A stretch of 64,000 nt of DNA from positions 317,501 through 381,500 of the forward strand of contig NZ_JAOVZQ010000001.1 in assembly GCF_026619435.1 (NCBI RefSeq), written 5' to 3'. The translations under genes and the position numbers were made by a program. This document shows, in pieces, positions 37,734-50,071 of this stretch. Origin of the DNA: Hoeflea ulvae (GTDB taxonomy: Bacteria; Pseudomonadota; Alphaproteobacteria; Rhizobiales; Rhizobiaceae). The notes under the pieces were generated by a model, which was not told where the DNA came from, did not search any database, and saw only the letters and a program-made list of their open reading frames with translations. Position 1 is the stretch's first letter. The number at the start of each line of letters is the position of its first letter.

Positions 37734-40700
37734 ATGGCTGCCAAGACCAAACGCAGGTCGGATTCTCTGCTTGCGGAAGCCGCATCAATCGCTTCCAAGG
37801 GCAAGAAACCCTTCGTCAAGCCCGAGGTCCTGTTCTCCCGCGTCAGCATGGACGATCTGCGGCTTTTCCCGGCCGAAAGCCTTGCCGCATTCGCAGTCCT
37901 TGCCGAAACCGAGATCCGCGCCTGGGACGGCAAGACCTCGCGGCTGAGCCTGGTCAATGAGGACCGGGCCACCACCGATGGCCACGATGTCTCGGTGCTG
38001 ACGATTACCACGCGCAACAAGCCGTTCCTCTATGATTCGGTGATGGGTGAACTCACCTCCGACGTGCGCGACATCTTCATGGCGCTGCACCCGATCCTGG
38101 TCGTGTCGGGCAAGGCGCCTGCGGTGCTGTATTCGCATGGCGACGAAAGCGAACCTTCGCAGCGTGTCTCCCATATCCAGATCCACATGCCGCGGCTCGA
38201 CGAGGCCGCCGCCAAGGACCTGACTGCCCGCATCCGCCACGTGCTTGATCAGGTCAAGGCTGCGGTGTCGGACTGGAAATCCATGCTGGCGATGCTCGAT
38301 CACAGCGCCGCCGACCTGGTGGCGCTCGACGTCGACAAGACGCTCGAGCCCGCCCGACAGGAGGCCCTGGCCTTCATCGCCTGGCTGCGCGACAACAATT
38401 TCACCCTGCTGGGCATGCGCGAATATGTCTATTCCGGCGAGGGCGACGCGGCGCAACTCAGCCGCGCCTCGTCCGAAGGCCTCGGCATCCTCTCCGACCC
38501 CGATGTGCTTGTTCTCAGGCTCGGCAAGGACCAGGTCACCACCACGCCGGAAATTCTCGATTTCCTGCAGGGCCCGGATTTTCTGATCGTCACCAAGGCC
38601 AATGTCCGCTCGGTCGTGCACCGCCGCACCTATATGGACTATATCGGCATCAAGCGGTTCAACTCCAAGGGCAAGGTCATTGGCGAACTCCGCGTGGTCG
38701 GGCTTTTCACCTCGACCGCCTATACCCGTTCGGTGACCAAGATCCCGCTGCTGCGCTCCAAGGTGCAGGCGGTGGTTTCGGATTTCGGTTACGACCCGGA
38801 AAGTCATTCCGGCAAATTGCTGCTCAACACGCTCGAAGCCTATCCGCGCGACGACCTGTTTCAGATCGATGCGCCCTTGCTCGCCCGGTTCTGCAACCAG
38901 ATCAACGAGCTGGCCGACCGGCCGCGGGTCCGCGTGCTGGCGCGGATCGACCGCTTCGACCGGTTCGTGTCGCTGATCGTCTATGTCCCGCGCGACCAGT
39001 ATGATTCGATCGCCCGCGAGCGCATCGGCGCCTATTTCAAGACGGTCTACAATGGCCGTGTGTCGGCTTACTATCCGGCCTTTCCCGAGGGCGGCGTGGC
39101 GCGCGTGCATTTCATCATCGGCCGCTCCGAGGGCAAGACGCCGCAGATCTCGCAGGAACAGCTCGAGCGCGACGTCCGCTCGATCGTCACCCGCTGGGAA
39201 GACCAGTTCCGCCTGCTCGGCGGCAGCGCCACCGCGCGGGTAAGCGTCAGCCAGTCCTACAAGGAACGGTTCCGCCCCGAAGAGGCCCTGGCCGATCTCG
39301 ATGACATTCTGGCCTGCACCGAATCCGGCGCCATCCGGATTGCGTTTTACCGCAACGACGATGCTGCCGATCACCATCTGGCGTTGAAGATCTTCCACGC
39401 CGGCGAGCCGGTGGCGCTGTCGCGCCGCGTGCCGCTTCTGGAAAATCTCGGCTTCAAGGTGATCAGCGAGCAGACCCACGAAATCTTCCTCGATGAAAAA
39501 TCGGGCAATGCCCGCACCGTGGTGGTTCATGACATGGAAATCGTCCATGAGGATGACCGCATCATCGATCTGGGGTCGGACGGACAGCGGCTGGAAGACA
39601 CCTTCCTGTCGGTCTGGCACGGCGGCACCGACAATGACGGCTACAACAGGCTGGTCACCAATGCCGGCCTGTCGGTGCGCGAAGCCATGGTGTTGCGCGC
39701 CTATGCCCGCTATCTGCGGCAGGCAGGCATTCCCTATTCGCAGGAATATATCGCCCGCAGTCTCAACCGCCATTCGGCCATTGCCGCCCAGCTGTTTGAA
39801 CTGTTCCGGATCCGGTTTGAACTCGGTCTCACCGCCGGCAAGCGCGAAGACCTCACCACCAGGCTGACCGCCGACATCGAAGCCGCGCTGATGCAGGTTC
39901 CCAGCATCGACGATGACCGGATCCTGCGTCGCTATGTCAATGCCATCCAGTCCTCGCTCCGGACCAATTATTTCCAGACCGACGCCGAGGGCGCCCCGCG
40001 CCCGGCGCTGGCCTTCAAGCTCGATCCCAAGCAGCTGGAAGGCCTGCCCGAGCCGCGACCGTTCCGCGAGATCTTCGTCTATGGCGCCGAGGTCGAGGGC
40101 CTGCATCTGCGCTTCGGACCGGTGGCCCGCGGCGGGTTGCGCTGGTCGGACCGCGCCCAGGACTACCGCACCGAGGTGCTCGGGCTGGTCAAGGCGCAGC
40201 AGGTCAAGAACGCGGTGATCGTTCCGGTCGGCGCCAAAGGCGGCTTCTACCCCAAACGCCTGCCGACCGAGGGCGGCCGCGATGCGATATTCGAAGCCGG
40301 ACGCGACGCCTACAAGCTGTTCATCCGCACCCTGCTGTCGGTGACGGACAACATTGTCGGGGACGCCATCGTCCCCCCGGACAACACGATCCGCCACGAC
40401 ACCGATGATCCCTATTTCGTCGTCGCCGCCGACAAGGGCACCGCGACCTTCTCCGACACCGCCAATGCGCTGAGCCAGGAACGGGATTTCTGGCTCGATG
40501 ACGCCTTCGCCTCCGGCGGCTCGGCCGGCTATGACCACAAGAAGATGGGCATCACCGCGCGCGGCGCCTGGGAGGCCGTCAAGCGCCATTTCCGCGAGAT
40601 GGACATCGACATCCAGACCACGCCCTTCACCGCCGCCGGTGTCGGCGACATGTCGGGAGACGTGTTCGGCAACGGCATGCTGCTGTCGGAAAAGATCCGG

Positions 40701-42525
40701 CTTCTGGCGGCCTTTGACCACCGCGATATCTTCATAGATCCCGATCCCGATTGCGCTGTCGGCTTTGCGGAACGAAGCCGGCTGTTCGATCTGGGCCGCT
40801 CGAGCTGGCAGGACTACGACACCTCCAAGCTGTCCAAGGGCGGTATGATCATTCCGCGCACGCTCAAATCCGTGGATCTGACCCCGGAAGCAGCCGCCGC
40901 CATCGGTCTGGACAGCCTCAAGGCCACACCGCAGGACATCATGACCGCGATCCTGTCGATGGAGACCGATCTGTTGTGGTTCGGCGGCATTGGCACCTAT
41001 ATCAAGGATGCGGGCGAGAATGACGCCGATGTCGGCGATCGCGCCAATGACGCCATCCGCATCACCGCGCGCCAGGTGCGCGCCAAGGTGATCGGCGAAG
41101 GCGCCAATCTCGGCGTGACCCAGAAGGGCCGCATTTCCTATGCGATGCGCGGCGGACGCTGCAATTCCGACGCCATCGACAATTCCGCCGGGGTCAACTC
41201 CTCCGACGTCGAGGTCAACATCAAGATTGCGCTGGCCAACGCGATGCGCGAGGACCGGCTCACCCGCCCCAAACGCAACACGCTGCTGGCATCAATGACC
41301 GACGAGGTCGCCACACTGGTGCTGCGCAACAACTATCTGCAGACGCTGGCGATCTCGATCGCCCAGGCCAAGGGCATTTCCGGCGTCGGCGAGCTCAACC
41401 GGGTGATGGGCAATCTCGAAAGCCGCGGCCTGCTCAATCGCAGCGTCGAGGATCTGCCCGATGATGCCACCATTGCCGAGCGCATCGCCGCCGGCCGGGC
41501 GCTGACACGGCCCGAAATCGGAGTCCTGTTGTCCTATGCCAAGCTGGTGCTGTTTGACGAGATCGTCGCCAGCCCCCTGCCGGACGATCCCTATTTCGAC
41601 GACACGCTGAAATCCTATTTTCCCAAGGGCATGCAGAAGGCCCATGCCAGCGACATCGCCAGCCACCGGCTGCGCCGCGAGATCATCTCGACGCTGCTTG
41701 GCAATGACGCGATCAACCGCGGCGGCCCGGCCTTTGTCATCGCCCTTGGCGACAAGTCCGGCGCCACCGCCTCCGAAATCGTCAAGGCCTTCGTGCTGGC
41801 CCGGGACGGGCTGTCGCTCGACAAGCTCTATGCCCAGGTCGATGCGCTCGACACCAGGGTTGCCGGCACGGTGCAGAACCGGCTCTACGCCGAGATCGGC
41901 GACACGCTGAAGACGGTGACCGGCTGGGCGCTGAAGACCGGCGCCGCGCAAGGCCCGCTGGGGACGGCGATCAAGACCATGCGCGACAGCGTTGGAAAGC
42001 TGGAAAGCGAACTGGCTGCGGCGCTGCCCGATTTCATGCGCGGCCAGGCCGAATCCACCAGGGCGGAGCTGGTGTCGGAAGGCGTGCCCGAAGCGCTTGC
42101 CAGCCAGATTGCAGGCCTGGTCAGCCTGACACTGGCGCCAGACATCTGCCATGTCGCCGCCTCGTCGAACACCGATCTGAAACGGGCGACCGAGACATTC
42201 TTTGCCGTCACCGATGCCTTTCGGGTCGGCAAGATCGTTGCGGTGGTCGACCGGATCCCGGTGTCCGACCATTTCGAAAGCCTGGCGCTGGCGCGCGGGC
42301 TGGACGAGATCTCCGAAGCCCGCCGGATCATTGCCGCAACGGCGCTCGACACCAACCCCAAGGCCAGTGGACCCGTCGGGCGAATGGCTCAAGGTCAACA
42401 AGGATCGCATCGCCCATGTCCGCAGTCAGATTCTCACGCTGACCGACAGCGGCGAGCTGTCGGTCGCCAAGCTCACCGTCGCCGCCGGCATGTTGAGCGA
42501 TCTCGCCCGGTCCTTGCGCGCATAA
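37734..42525 (+). CDS. gdhB: NAD-specific glutamate dehydrogenase, large type, frameshifted near 42368
   Basis: Deaminates glutamate to 2-oxoglutarate. The giant (about 1600-residue) bacterial class with N-terminal ACT-like regulatory modules (VSVLTITTRNKPFLYDSVMG, then EFLIVTKANVRS-type segments), and the catalytic region near residues 800-1150: GLRWSDRAQDYRTEVLGLVKAQQVKNAVIVPVGAKGGF, GDMSGDVFGNGML, and VIGEGANLGVTQKGR. The last 50 residues are in another frame (DPSGEWLKVNKDRIAHV to LARSLRA). One extra base in CCAGTG (42364-42369) explains this; corrected length is 1596 residues. The UMF1 transporter gene follows by 27 bases. Confidence 0.93.
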
Positions 42526-42552
42526 CCGGAACCTTGCTGCTTTTGGGGAACA

Positions 42553-43959
42553 ATGATGACTGACGTAACCGGTTTGCCGCCGAAGGCTGCGGTCCAGCGC
42601 CGCGGCGTTCTCGGCTGGATGATGTTCGACTGGGCGGCGCAACCGTTCTTCACCGTCGTCACCACCTTCATCTTTGCCCCCTATTTCATCAGCCGCATGG
42701 CCAGCGATCCGGCCACCGGCCAGGCCGCCTGGGGCTATGGCATTGCCGCGGGCGGATTCCTGATTGCGGTTCTGTCGCCGGTGCTCGGCTCCATTGCCGA
42801 CCAGACCGGGCCGCGCAAACCCTGGATCGCGTTCTTTGCGGTGATCAAGATACTGGCGCTGTACGGATTGTGGTTCGCAGCCCCTGGATCCAGCCTTGTC
42901 GGCGTCGTGGCGCTGTTCACCCTGGCCGCGGTGGCGGCGGAATTCTCGATCGTCTTCAATGATTCGATGTTGTTGCGGCTGGTGCCGAAGGCCGATATCG
43001 GCCGGGTGTCCAATCTGGCCTGGGGGCTGGGCTATCTCGGCGGCATGATCGTGCTGATCTTCATCATCGCCTTTCTCGCCGCCTCGCCGGAAACCGGCAG
43101 GACCATCATCGGCATCTCACCTCTTTTCGGCCTCGATCCGGTGCTCGGAGAGGACGCCCGCGCCTCGGCGCCGATATCCGCGCTCTGGTACGGCATCTTC
43201 ATCCTGCCGATGTTCCTGTTCACACCCGACGCCGGCAACCGCCGGGCATTGGGCGTGGCGGTGCGCGACGGCCTGATCGAATTGAGATCGACACTGGGCG
43301 AGGTCCGTCGGCGCGCCGGCATCTTCCGCTTCCTGGTTGCCCGCATGATCTATCAGGACGGCGTCAATGCGCTGCTGGCCCTTGGCGGCGGCTTTGCCGC
43401 GGCGATGTTTGGCTGGTCGATCACCGAAATCGGCGTCTACGGCATCCTGCTCAATATCGTGGCGATCTTTTCCTGCCTCTATGCCAGCCGGCTCGACACC
43501 CGGCTCGGCTCCAAGTCGGTTGTCCTGATCGCCATCGCATTGCTGCTGACCGCCACCATCGGCATCGTCTCGACCGGACCCGGATTCACCTTTTTCGGCG
43601 CGCTGATGCTTGGCGACGCCGATACCGGCGGACTGTTCGGAACCGCGGCGGAAAAAGCCTATATCGCCTTCGGGCTGTTGATCGGCATTGCCTTCGGGCC
43701 GGTGCAGGCCTCATCACGTGCCTATATGGCGCGCAGCGTCACGGAAGAGGAATCCGGCCGCTATTTCGGCATCTATGCGCTGGCCGGCCGCGCCACCAGT
43801 TTTCTGGCGCCCTTCATGGTCGCCACGGTCACCGCCCTGTCGGGCTCGCCGCGGCTGGGCATGGCGACCATCGTGCTCTTCTTCGCCGCAGGCCTGATCA
43901 TCCTCTGGACCACGCCCTACCCGGCCGATCAGCCGGGGACTGCCCCGGCCGCGCCGTAA
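42553..43959 (+). CDS. MFS transporter, UMF1/Atg22-like family
   Basis: A 468-residue protein with about 12 predicted membrane helices. The first segment MMFDWAAQPFFTVVTTFIFAPYF is the typical opening of the UMF1 group (related to yeast vacuolar Atg22, an amino-acid effluxer). Landmarks include GSIADQTGPRKPWIAFF as the MFS-A-like loop and RLGSKSVVLIAIALLL in the second half. GGGGAA precedes ATG 42553. The close spacing after NAD-GDH suggests co-transcription; amino-acid transport would fit, but that is inference. Confidence 0.85.
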   Translation: MMTDVTGLPPKAAVQRRGVLGWMMFDWAAQPFFTVVTTFIFAPYFISRMASDPATGQAAWGYGIAAGGFLIAVLSPVLGSIADQTGPRKPWIAFFAVIKILALYGLWFAAPGSSLVGVVALFTLAAVAAEFSIVFNDSMLLRLVPKADIGRVSNLAWGLGYLGGMIVLIFIIAFLAASPETGRTIIGISPLFGLDPVLGEDARASAPISALWYGIFILPMFLFTPDAGNRRALGVAVRDGLIELRSTLGEVRRRAGIFRFLVARMIYQDGVNALLALGGGFAAAMFGWSITEIGVYGILLNIVAIFSCLYASRLDTRLGSKSVVLIAIALLLTATIGIVSTGPGFTFFGALMLGDADTGGLFGTAAEKAYIAFGLLIGIAFGPVQASSRAYMARSVTEEESGRYFGIYALAGRATSFLAPFMVATVTALSGSPRLGMATIVLFFAAGLIILWTTPYPADQPGTAPAAP

Positions 43960-43965
43960 CGGATG

Positions 43966-45580
43966 TCAGTGCCGGAAATGGCGCATGCCGGTGAAGACCA
44001 TGGTGATGCCCGCCGCGTCGGCCGCATCGATCACGTCCTGATCGCGCATCGAGCCACCCGGCTGGATCACCGCCGTTGCCCCGGCTTCGATGGCTGACAA
44101 AAGTCCGTCGGCAAAGGGGAAGAAGGCATCGGATGCCACGACGCTGCCCTGGGTCAGCGGCTGCGCCAGACCCAGCACGTCTGCAGCATCAACCGCCTTG
44201 CGCGCGGCGATGCGGGCCGAATCGACCCGGCTCATCTGCCCGGCGCCGATGCCCACCGTGGCGCCATTGAGCGCGTAGACGATGGCATTCGACTTGACGT
44301 GCTTGGCAACGCAGAAGGCAAAATCCATGTCGGCCAGTTCACGGGCATCCGGCGCCCGCACTGGTCACCACCTTGAAGTCCTGCGGCAGAACGATGCCGT
44401 TGTCGCGGCCCTGCACCAGCAGGCCGCCGGACACGGTCTTGACCATCATCCCGGGCTGACGCGGATCGGCCAGCGCCCCGGTGGTCATCAGCCGCAGGTT
44501 TTTCTTGGCCGACAGGATCTCGCGCGCCTCGTCGCTGGCATCCGGCGCAATGATCACTTCGGTGAAGATCTTGACGATTTCCGCGGCGGTCTCGGCGTCC
44601 AGCGTGCGGTTGAGCGCGATGATGCCGCCAAAGGCCGAAGTCTGATCGCATTCGAGTGCCCGGCGATAGGCGTCCACCAGGCTGTCGCCCACTGCGACAC
44701 CGCAGGGATTGGCGTGCTTGATGATGGCGCAGGCCGCACGGTCCTGATCGAACTCGCTGACCAGTTCGAACGCCGCATCGGTGTCGTTGATGTTGTTGTA
44801 GGACAGTTGCTTGCCCTGCAGCAGCGCGGCCGTTGCCACACCCGGGCGGTTTTCGCCGGTCGCATAGAAGGCCGCAGCCTGGTGCGGATTTTCGCCATAG
44901 CGCATGACATCGAGCAGCTTGCCGCCGAACGCGCGGTGGCGCGGGGCTTCGAGCGCCAGATCCTGGGCAAACCAGCCCGACACCGCCGCGTCATAGGCAG
45001 CCGTGCGGGCGAAGGCCAGTGCCGCCAGTTCGCGCCGCAATGCCAGCGAAACCGAACCGTCCTGGCTTTCCAGCGCGGCAAGCACCCGGCTGTAATCTTC
45101 CGGATCCGTAACGACAGTGACATAGGCATGGTTCTTCGCCGAGGCGCGGATCATTGCCGGCCCGCCGATATCGATGTTCTCGACGATCGTCGCCGCATCG
45201 GCGCCGCCGGCAACGGTCTGCTCGAAGGGATAGAGATTGACCACGGCCAGGTCGATGTCGACGATGCCGTGCTCCTGCATGGCTGAGCGGTGATCAGCGT
45301 CGTCGCGAATGCCAAGCAGGCCGCCATGCACGCCCGGATGCAGGGTCTTGACCCGGCCATCCATGATTTCGGGAAACTGGGTGAGTTCCGAGACGTCGCG
45401 AACGGCGAGGCCTGCTGCCTGAAGTGCGGTACGCGTGCCGCCGGTTGAAACCAGCTCGACGCCGGCAGCCGCAAGCCCCTTGGCAAAATCGACCAGTCCG
45501 GTCTTGTCGGACACCGAGAGCAGGGCGCGGCGAACCTTGACCAGATCCGGCGCCGGGTGATTTTTGGAAACAACAGCCAT
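43966..45580 (-). CDS. purH: Bifunctional AICAR formyltransferase/IMP cyclohydrolase, frameshifted near 44360
   Basis: Catalyses the last two steps of IMP synthesis. The N-terminal IMP cyclohydrolase part has [32 protein letters not shown] and VVNLYPFE. The transformylase part has [23 protein letters not shown] and the catalytic [14 protein letters not shown]. The C terminus is in another frame and holds [40 protein letters not shown] and the MRHFRH end. One extra base in CACTGG (44359-44364) breaks it; removing it gives [12 protein letters not shown], the expected basic site. Corrected length is 537 residues. Confidence 0.94.
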
Positions 45581-45750
45581 GAACATCCCTCGCAAAAAGC
45601 TGCGTTAGCACAGCCGACGCCGCGATAAAACATGCAAGCCGCCTTATCTGTGGACCGTCGCGGCTTCCGCCGGCGCACCGGGCCGGGTCGCGCCATCGGT
45701 TGCCCTGTTGCGGGCTGCGCAAGGCCGGCCAGTCTGTGGCATCCCGCCGG

Positions 45751-47460
45751 TCAGCTCATGGAGCGGGGCAATGTCGTGCGGATCAGCTGCCAGTCGACCT
45801 GCGCGCATTCGCCGACAACACAGGTCAGGGTGATCTGCTTGCTGGTCCGCGCGCCGGCAAGATCGGCAAAATGTACGTCTTCCTCGATCTCCAGCTTGAG
45901 ATCGTTGCAGACAAAGGCCCAGCTGTCGCCGTCCCGCGCGGTCAGATGGACCACACCGGTCTCGTCCTGCGACACCGAGATTGTCGGATGAATGTGAAAC
46001 CGCGCAACCGCGACGGTCTTGTCGGAAGCCGGGGGATTGTCTTCGTCCGGCTTGAGAAACTGGTCGCGGCCATGCAGCTCATGTCCTGACGCCATCAGCC
46101 TGATCTCGCGGCGATGCAGGAGCCTCAGGCTGCTGACATAGCCGTCATGGGTCGCGCTGAACCCGAGCTGCACGCCCTCCTGGTCAAGCGACTTGACGGT
46201 GACCCGCCGCACGCCGGACGTGACGATCGGGCCGAGAAAGGGCGAATGCGAGATCTTCACCGACGAGGTGTCATTGAAGGTGACGGTGCTGTGGGCCGCG
46301 GTCAGCCGGCTGAACTCGGCATGATCGGGGTGAAAATACACCGGCGCCCCGGCATTGACGATGAAGCGGCTGCGCCCCGAGGACAGCTCGAAGGACAGGC
46401 AGCCGGCATGGGATGTCGCCGACACATTTCCCTTTGGCGGCGGCCCGGTATCGGCGATCAGAACCACCGCTCCCGCGGCCAGCCTCTGATAGTGCGAATG
46501 CGGCATTTCGCGATAGGCCGCGCCGGAAGTCTCATCATAGCGCAACACGCCGAGCAGCCGGTCTGCCGAAACGGCCGAGGCGCCGTTGAACAGCGCCAGT
46601 TCGCCATTGGCGTGGCGGAAGAAGCGCAGTGCCGTGAACATTCTGTCCATCCCGGCGATCATGTTGCCGGGCGGCTTCTGGCCGAGATTGACATAGGTCT
46701 GCCTGAGCGGCAGCAGATCGGTCAGCAGATTGATCAGCACCATCGGATTGCGCGAGATGTGCCCCCCGTCAGGCAGGATCTGCAGGTCGAACTCGGCCGA
46801 CAGCAGCCGGGAGGCGGAGCGGATGGTGCCGGCGCTCGAGGGCAGGCACAGGCTCGCCATTGCCAGCGCTATCCGTGCCCTGAACCGGATGGCATCGGCC
46901 GGCAGCGCCAGCGTCACATGACGCAAATAGCGGGTTTGCAGGGCAATACTTTTCAAAAACCGCCGGTAGAAACCGTGATCGGCCCCGCGCAGCACGATGG
47001 GAGAGTGCGAAAACCAGGCAATCAGCCGCGTGGACAGAACCTGGGGATCATAGGCCAGACCGCCCAGATCGCGGCCCTGCACGGTGATCCAGTCATCGAC
47101 CAGCGCCCGCGCATTGGCAAAGGCCAGGTCGTGATCGGCGGCCCGCATGTGCCTGAGCCAGCCAAAGCCCTGCAGACTGCGCGCGAAGGCCTGGTTTTCG
47201 ACTTCGATCTGGAACGGGCTGCCGCCGCCGGTGTCGACCATGGTCCCGCCCATGGCGAACCGCCCGGAATAGATTTCTTCGGCGATATGCGAGTCGGCGA
47301 TACGCAGATCGATCGGCGCAACCACGAGCCGGTCCGGCACGCCGCCGGCAAACCGCATCGCATTGATCCGCCCCAACGCCATGCGTCTGGCAAAGCGTCG
47401 CCAGATCTCCGCCCCGTACAAATATGCCGAGCGTTGCGAATCGAGTATCGAAATGGTCAA
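45751..47460 (-). CDS. Heparinase II/III family protein
   Basis: A 569-residue protein from a TTG at 47460 (AGGA lies seven bases upstream); a GTG at 47553 is the longest option, but its extra residues look non-coding. The N-terminal half is an alpha/alpha-toroid-like region (YDPQVLSTRLIAWFSHSPIVL, then DGGHISRNPMVLINLLTDL). The C-terminal half is the heparinase II/III beta domain (SHAGCLSFELSSGRSRFIVNAG, HSTVTFNDTSSVKIS). It sits between rsmB and purH, as in many Rhizobiales. A polysaccharide lyase role is inferred; no signal peptide is evident. Confidence 0.88.
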   Translation of the reverse strand: MTISILDSQRSAYLYGAEIWRRFARRMALGRINAMRFAGGVPDRLVVAPIDLRIADSHIAEEIYSGRFAMGGTMVDTGGGSPFQIEVENQAFARSLQGFGWLRHMRAADHDLAFANARALVDDWITVQGRDLGGLAYDPQVLSTRLIAWFSHSPIVLRGADHGFYRRFLKSIALQTRYLRHVTLALPADAIRFRARIALAMASLCLPSSAGTIRSASRLLSAEFDLQILPDGGHISRNPMVLINLLTDLLPLRQTYVNLGQKPPGNMIAGMDRMFTALRFFRHANGELALFNGASAVSADRLLGVLRYDETSGAAYREMPHSHYQRLAAGAVVLIADTGPPPKGNVSATSHAGCLSFELSSGRSRFIVNAGAPVYFHPDHAEFSRLTAAHSTVTFNDTSSVKISHSPFLGPIVTSGVRRVTVKSLDQEGVQLGFSATHDGYVSSLRLLHRREIRLMASGHELHGRDQFLKPDEDNPPASDKTVAVARFHIHPTISVSQDETGVVHLTARDGDSWAFVCNDLKLEIEEDVHFADLAGARTSKQITLTCVVGECAQVDWQLIRTTLPRSMS

Positions 47461-47602
47461 AAGGAATTCCTGAAATCCGGTCCCGGCCCTCCACCGGACC
47501 GGAATCGTAGCACAGTCGGTTAATTGTTCAACTGCCGCTGGTATTTCCGGCACCGTGAGACAGTATCGCCCCCCGGCATGACTTCACACAGCGGCCTCAA
47601 CC

Positions 47603-48988
47603 TCAGGTCCGGGTCAATACCACCGCATAAAACCCGTCCAGACCTGCAAGCCTCGGGTCTTCGTGGCCCAGCATTGCCGGATGCGTCCGGATCGCGCCGG
47701 TGGAGGTGACTGCCGCTTCCAGCCCCGGCCATCTGTCGGGGCTTATCGGCCGGATGCGCCAAGCCGGATGATCGGCGAGGAATCCTGCCACCATGGCCTC
47801 ACCCTCTTCGGGATCGAGCGAGCAATTGGAAAACACCAGTTCGCCGCCGCGCCGGACCAGACCGGCCGAATGATCCAGCAGATCGCGCTGCACCCGTGCC
47901 AACCGCGTGATGTCGTCGGGGCTCTTGGTGTAGGGGATATCGGGATGCCGGCGCACAGTGCCGGTCGACGAACATGGGGCGTCGAGCAGCACGCCGTCAA
48001 AACCGTCGGGAGCGATCAGATCCTGAGCCCGGGTCAGCTGCGTTGTCACGTCCAGGCCGAGCCGCTCCAGATTGCCGCGCAACCGCTCGAGCCGGTTTGC
48101 CGACTGGTCGCAGGCCGTCACCCGGGCGCCCGACAGCGCCAGTTGCGCCGTCTTGCCGCCGGGTGCTGCGCACAGATCGACAATCTCCAGCCCTTCCAGC
48201 TTCGAAAACATCTGCACCGGCAGGCTGGCGGCCGCATCCTGCACCCACCAGGCGCCCTCGTCATAGCCGGGCAATCCCGACACCGGGCCTTCCGGCCGCC
48301 CGATCCGCACCGATCCGGTGGGCAACACCAGGCCGCCGAGCCTTTCGGCCCAGCCGGCGGCATCCGACTTGACCGTCAGGTCAATCGCCGGCGGTTCCGA
48401 CAGGATGGCCAGAATCGCTTTCGCATCACCGGCATAATATTGGGTCAGCCGATCTTCGAACCAATCCGGAAAATCCGGGGTTACCGAGGAAATTTCCGGT
48501 AAAAGCTGATCCTTTTCCCGCGTCATCCGCCGCAACAGCGCATTCACCAGCCCGGCAAAGCGCCGGTTGCGCGGATCGCCGTCCGCCTGGCTGACCGCCA
48601 GGTCCACTGCGGCGCGGTCAGGAACATCAAGATAGAGGATCTGCGCGGCAGCGACCCTGAGCACCTGCCTGAGTGCGCGCGCGCCGTCGGGCAGGGGATT
48701 GTCGACCAGCCTGTCGATGAAGGCGTCGATCACCCGCAAATGTCTCAGCGCCGACAGCAGGATCGCCCGCACCAGCAACCGGTCCTGGTCGCCGAGCCCG
48801 GTGAAGGCCGGATTGCCGCCTGACGGATCGAGAAGCCCGTCCAGCGACGCCTGGCTTTCGGTGACTGCCGAGAGCAACCGGGCTGCCGCCTGACGCGCGG
48901 CAAGACCCGGCTTCAGATCAGCCGGATCGCGACGGGTGTGTGATTTCTGAGGTCTTCTGCGCTGCCCGGCCGGCCCTGTGCCGGTCAA
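47603..48988 (-). CDS. rsmB: 16S rRNA (cytosine-C5)-methyltransferase, RsmB/NOP2 family
   Basis: Methylates 16S rRNA, C967 in E. coli. The 461-residue protein combines an N-terminal NusB-like RNA-binding domain (about residues 30-165, with [21 protein letters not shown]) and a C-terminal Rossmann methyltransferase: [21 protein letters not shown], then the motif [17 protein letters not shown] with its proline-cysteine, and motif [14 protein letters not shown] with the nucleophilic cysteine. The start is TTG 48988, overlapping the htpX stop (TTGA), so it is coupled to htpX. Confidence 0.93.
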   Translation of the reverse strand: MTGTGPAGQRRRPQKSHTRRDPADLKPGLAARQAAARLLSAVTESQASLDGLLDPSGGNPAFTGLGDQDRLLVRAILLSALRHLRVIDAFIDRLVDNPLPDGARALRQVLRVAAAQILYLDVPDRAAVDLAVSQADGDPRNRRFAGLVNALLRRMTREKDQLLPEISSVTPDFPDWFEDRLTQYYAGDAKAILAILSEPPAIDLTVKSDAAGWAERLGGLVLPTGSVRIGRPEGPVSGLPGYDEGAWWVQDAAASLPVQMFSKLEGLEIVDLCAAPGGKTAQLALSGARVTACDQSANRLERLRGNLERLGLDVTTQLTRAQDLIAPDGFDGVLLDAPCSSTGTVRRHPDIPYTKSPDDITRLARVQRDLLDHSAGLVRRGGELVFSNCSLDPEEGEAMVAGFLADHPAWRIRPISPDRWPGLEAAVTSTGAIRTHPAMLGHEDPRLAGLDGFYAVVLTRT

Positions 48989-49935
48989 GACCAGGGCCCC
49001 TTGCGGGACGAGCCGTCACGGCCCCATGGCCCCGATGGCGGAACCGATGTCCTGGCCGGACGCGCCCGGCGCGACGGGGCAGGGGCGGGCGCAAATTCGG
49101 CGACCATGGCTTCGAGCGCCGCGATGCGGTTCTCTGTTGCCGGATGGGTTGAAAACAGACTGTCCATGCGCTGCCCATTCAAAGGGTTGATAATAAACAT
49201 ATGGGCGGTCGCAGGATTGCGCTCCGCGTCTTCATTGACCACGCGGCTGGCGCCCATGGCAATCTTCCTCAGGGCCGAGGCCAGCCACAGCGGATTGCCG
49301 CAGATTTCGGCGCCGCGCCGGTCGGCGGCATATTCGCGGGTGCGGCTGATGGTCATCTGCACCAGCATCGCCGCAAAAGGCGCCACCAGCATTGCCACCA
49401 GCACGCCGATGAAGCCGAAGGGATTGTTGTTGTCGCGATTGCCGCCGAAGAAGAAGGCGAAATTGCCCAGCATCGAGATCGCGCCGGCCAGCGTCGCGGT
49501 GATCGTCATGGTCAGCGTGTCGCGGTTCTGCACATGCGCCAGCTCATGCGCCATGACCGCCGCCACCTCCTCGTCGGTGAGCGCTTCAAGCAGCCCGGTG
49601 GAGGCCGCCACGGCAGCGTTTTGCGGGTTGCGGCCGGTGGCGAACGCATTGGGCTGGGCATTGCGGATGACATAGACCTTCGGCATCGGCAGCCCGGCAT
49701 TTTGCGCCAGATCCGCAACGATCTGATAGAATTCCGGCGCCGTGCGGGCATCCACTTCCACCGCGTGATGCATGCGCAGCACCATCTTGTCCGAATTCCA
49801 GTAGGAAAACAGGTTCATCCCGGCAGCAATCACAAGGGCGATCATCATGCCGCCGGCGCCACCAATCAGGTAGCCCACGCCCATGAACAGGGCGGTCATC
49901 AGTGCGATCAGCATGGCAGTGCGAACCAGATTCAT
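48985..49935 (-). CDS. htpX: Zinc metalloprotease HtpX
   Basis: Inner-membrane quality-control protease of 316 residues. Two N-terminal membrane helices (about residues 7-42) precede the zinc site HELAH at residues 130-134. Two more helices follow around residues 140-190, and the third ligand region is [31 protein letters not shown] is the conserved end, followed by a proline/arginine-rich tail. The ATG at 49935 gives the family's [14 protein letters not shown] opening. It is co-translated with rsmB. Confidence 0.95.
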   Translation of the reverse strand: MNLVRTAMLIALMTALFMGVGYLIGGAGGMMIALVIAAGMNLFSYWNSDKMVLRMHHAVEVDARTAPEFYQIVADLAQNAGLPMPKVYVIRNAQPNAFATGRNPQNAAVAASTGLLEALTDEEVAAVMAHELAHVQNRDTLTMTITATLAGAISMLGNFAFFFGGNRDNNNPFGFIGVLVAMLVAPFAAMLVQMTISRTREYAADRRGAEICGNPLWLASALRKIAMGASRVVNEDAERNPATAHMFIINPLNGQRMDSLFSTHPATENRIAALEAMVAEFAPAPAPSRRARPARTSVPPSGPWGRDGSSRKGPWS

Positions 49936-50071
49936 GCCAGTTTCCTTTCCAGCGACCTTTTGTCCGGTGTTCCGGGGTTGAACGAGGGTTTGGATTTCGT
50001 CGCTTGTGACGTTAAACATGGGGTGTTTCAAGCGAATCTTCAATCCACCCCCCAATCCGGCAGACCAGACC

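Noticed and set aside
37785..40721. A 978-codon open frame antisense to the glutamate dehydrogenase gene
   Set aside because: It is a high-GC shadow of the gdh codons, with no recognisable domain and a composition rich in Arg, Gly and Asp repeats. The plus strand encodes a full conserved protein.
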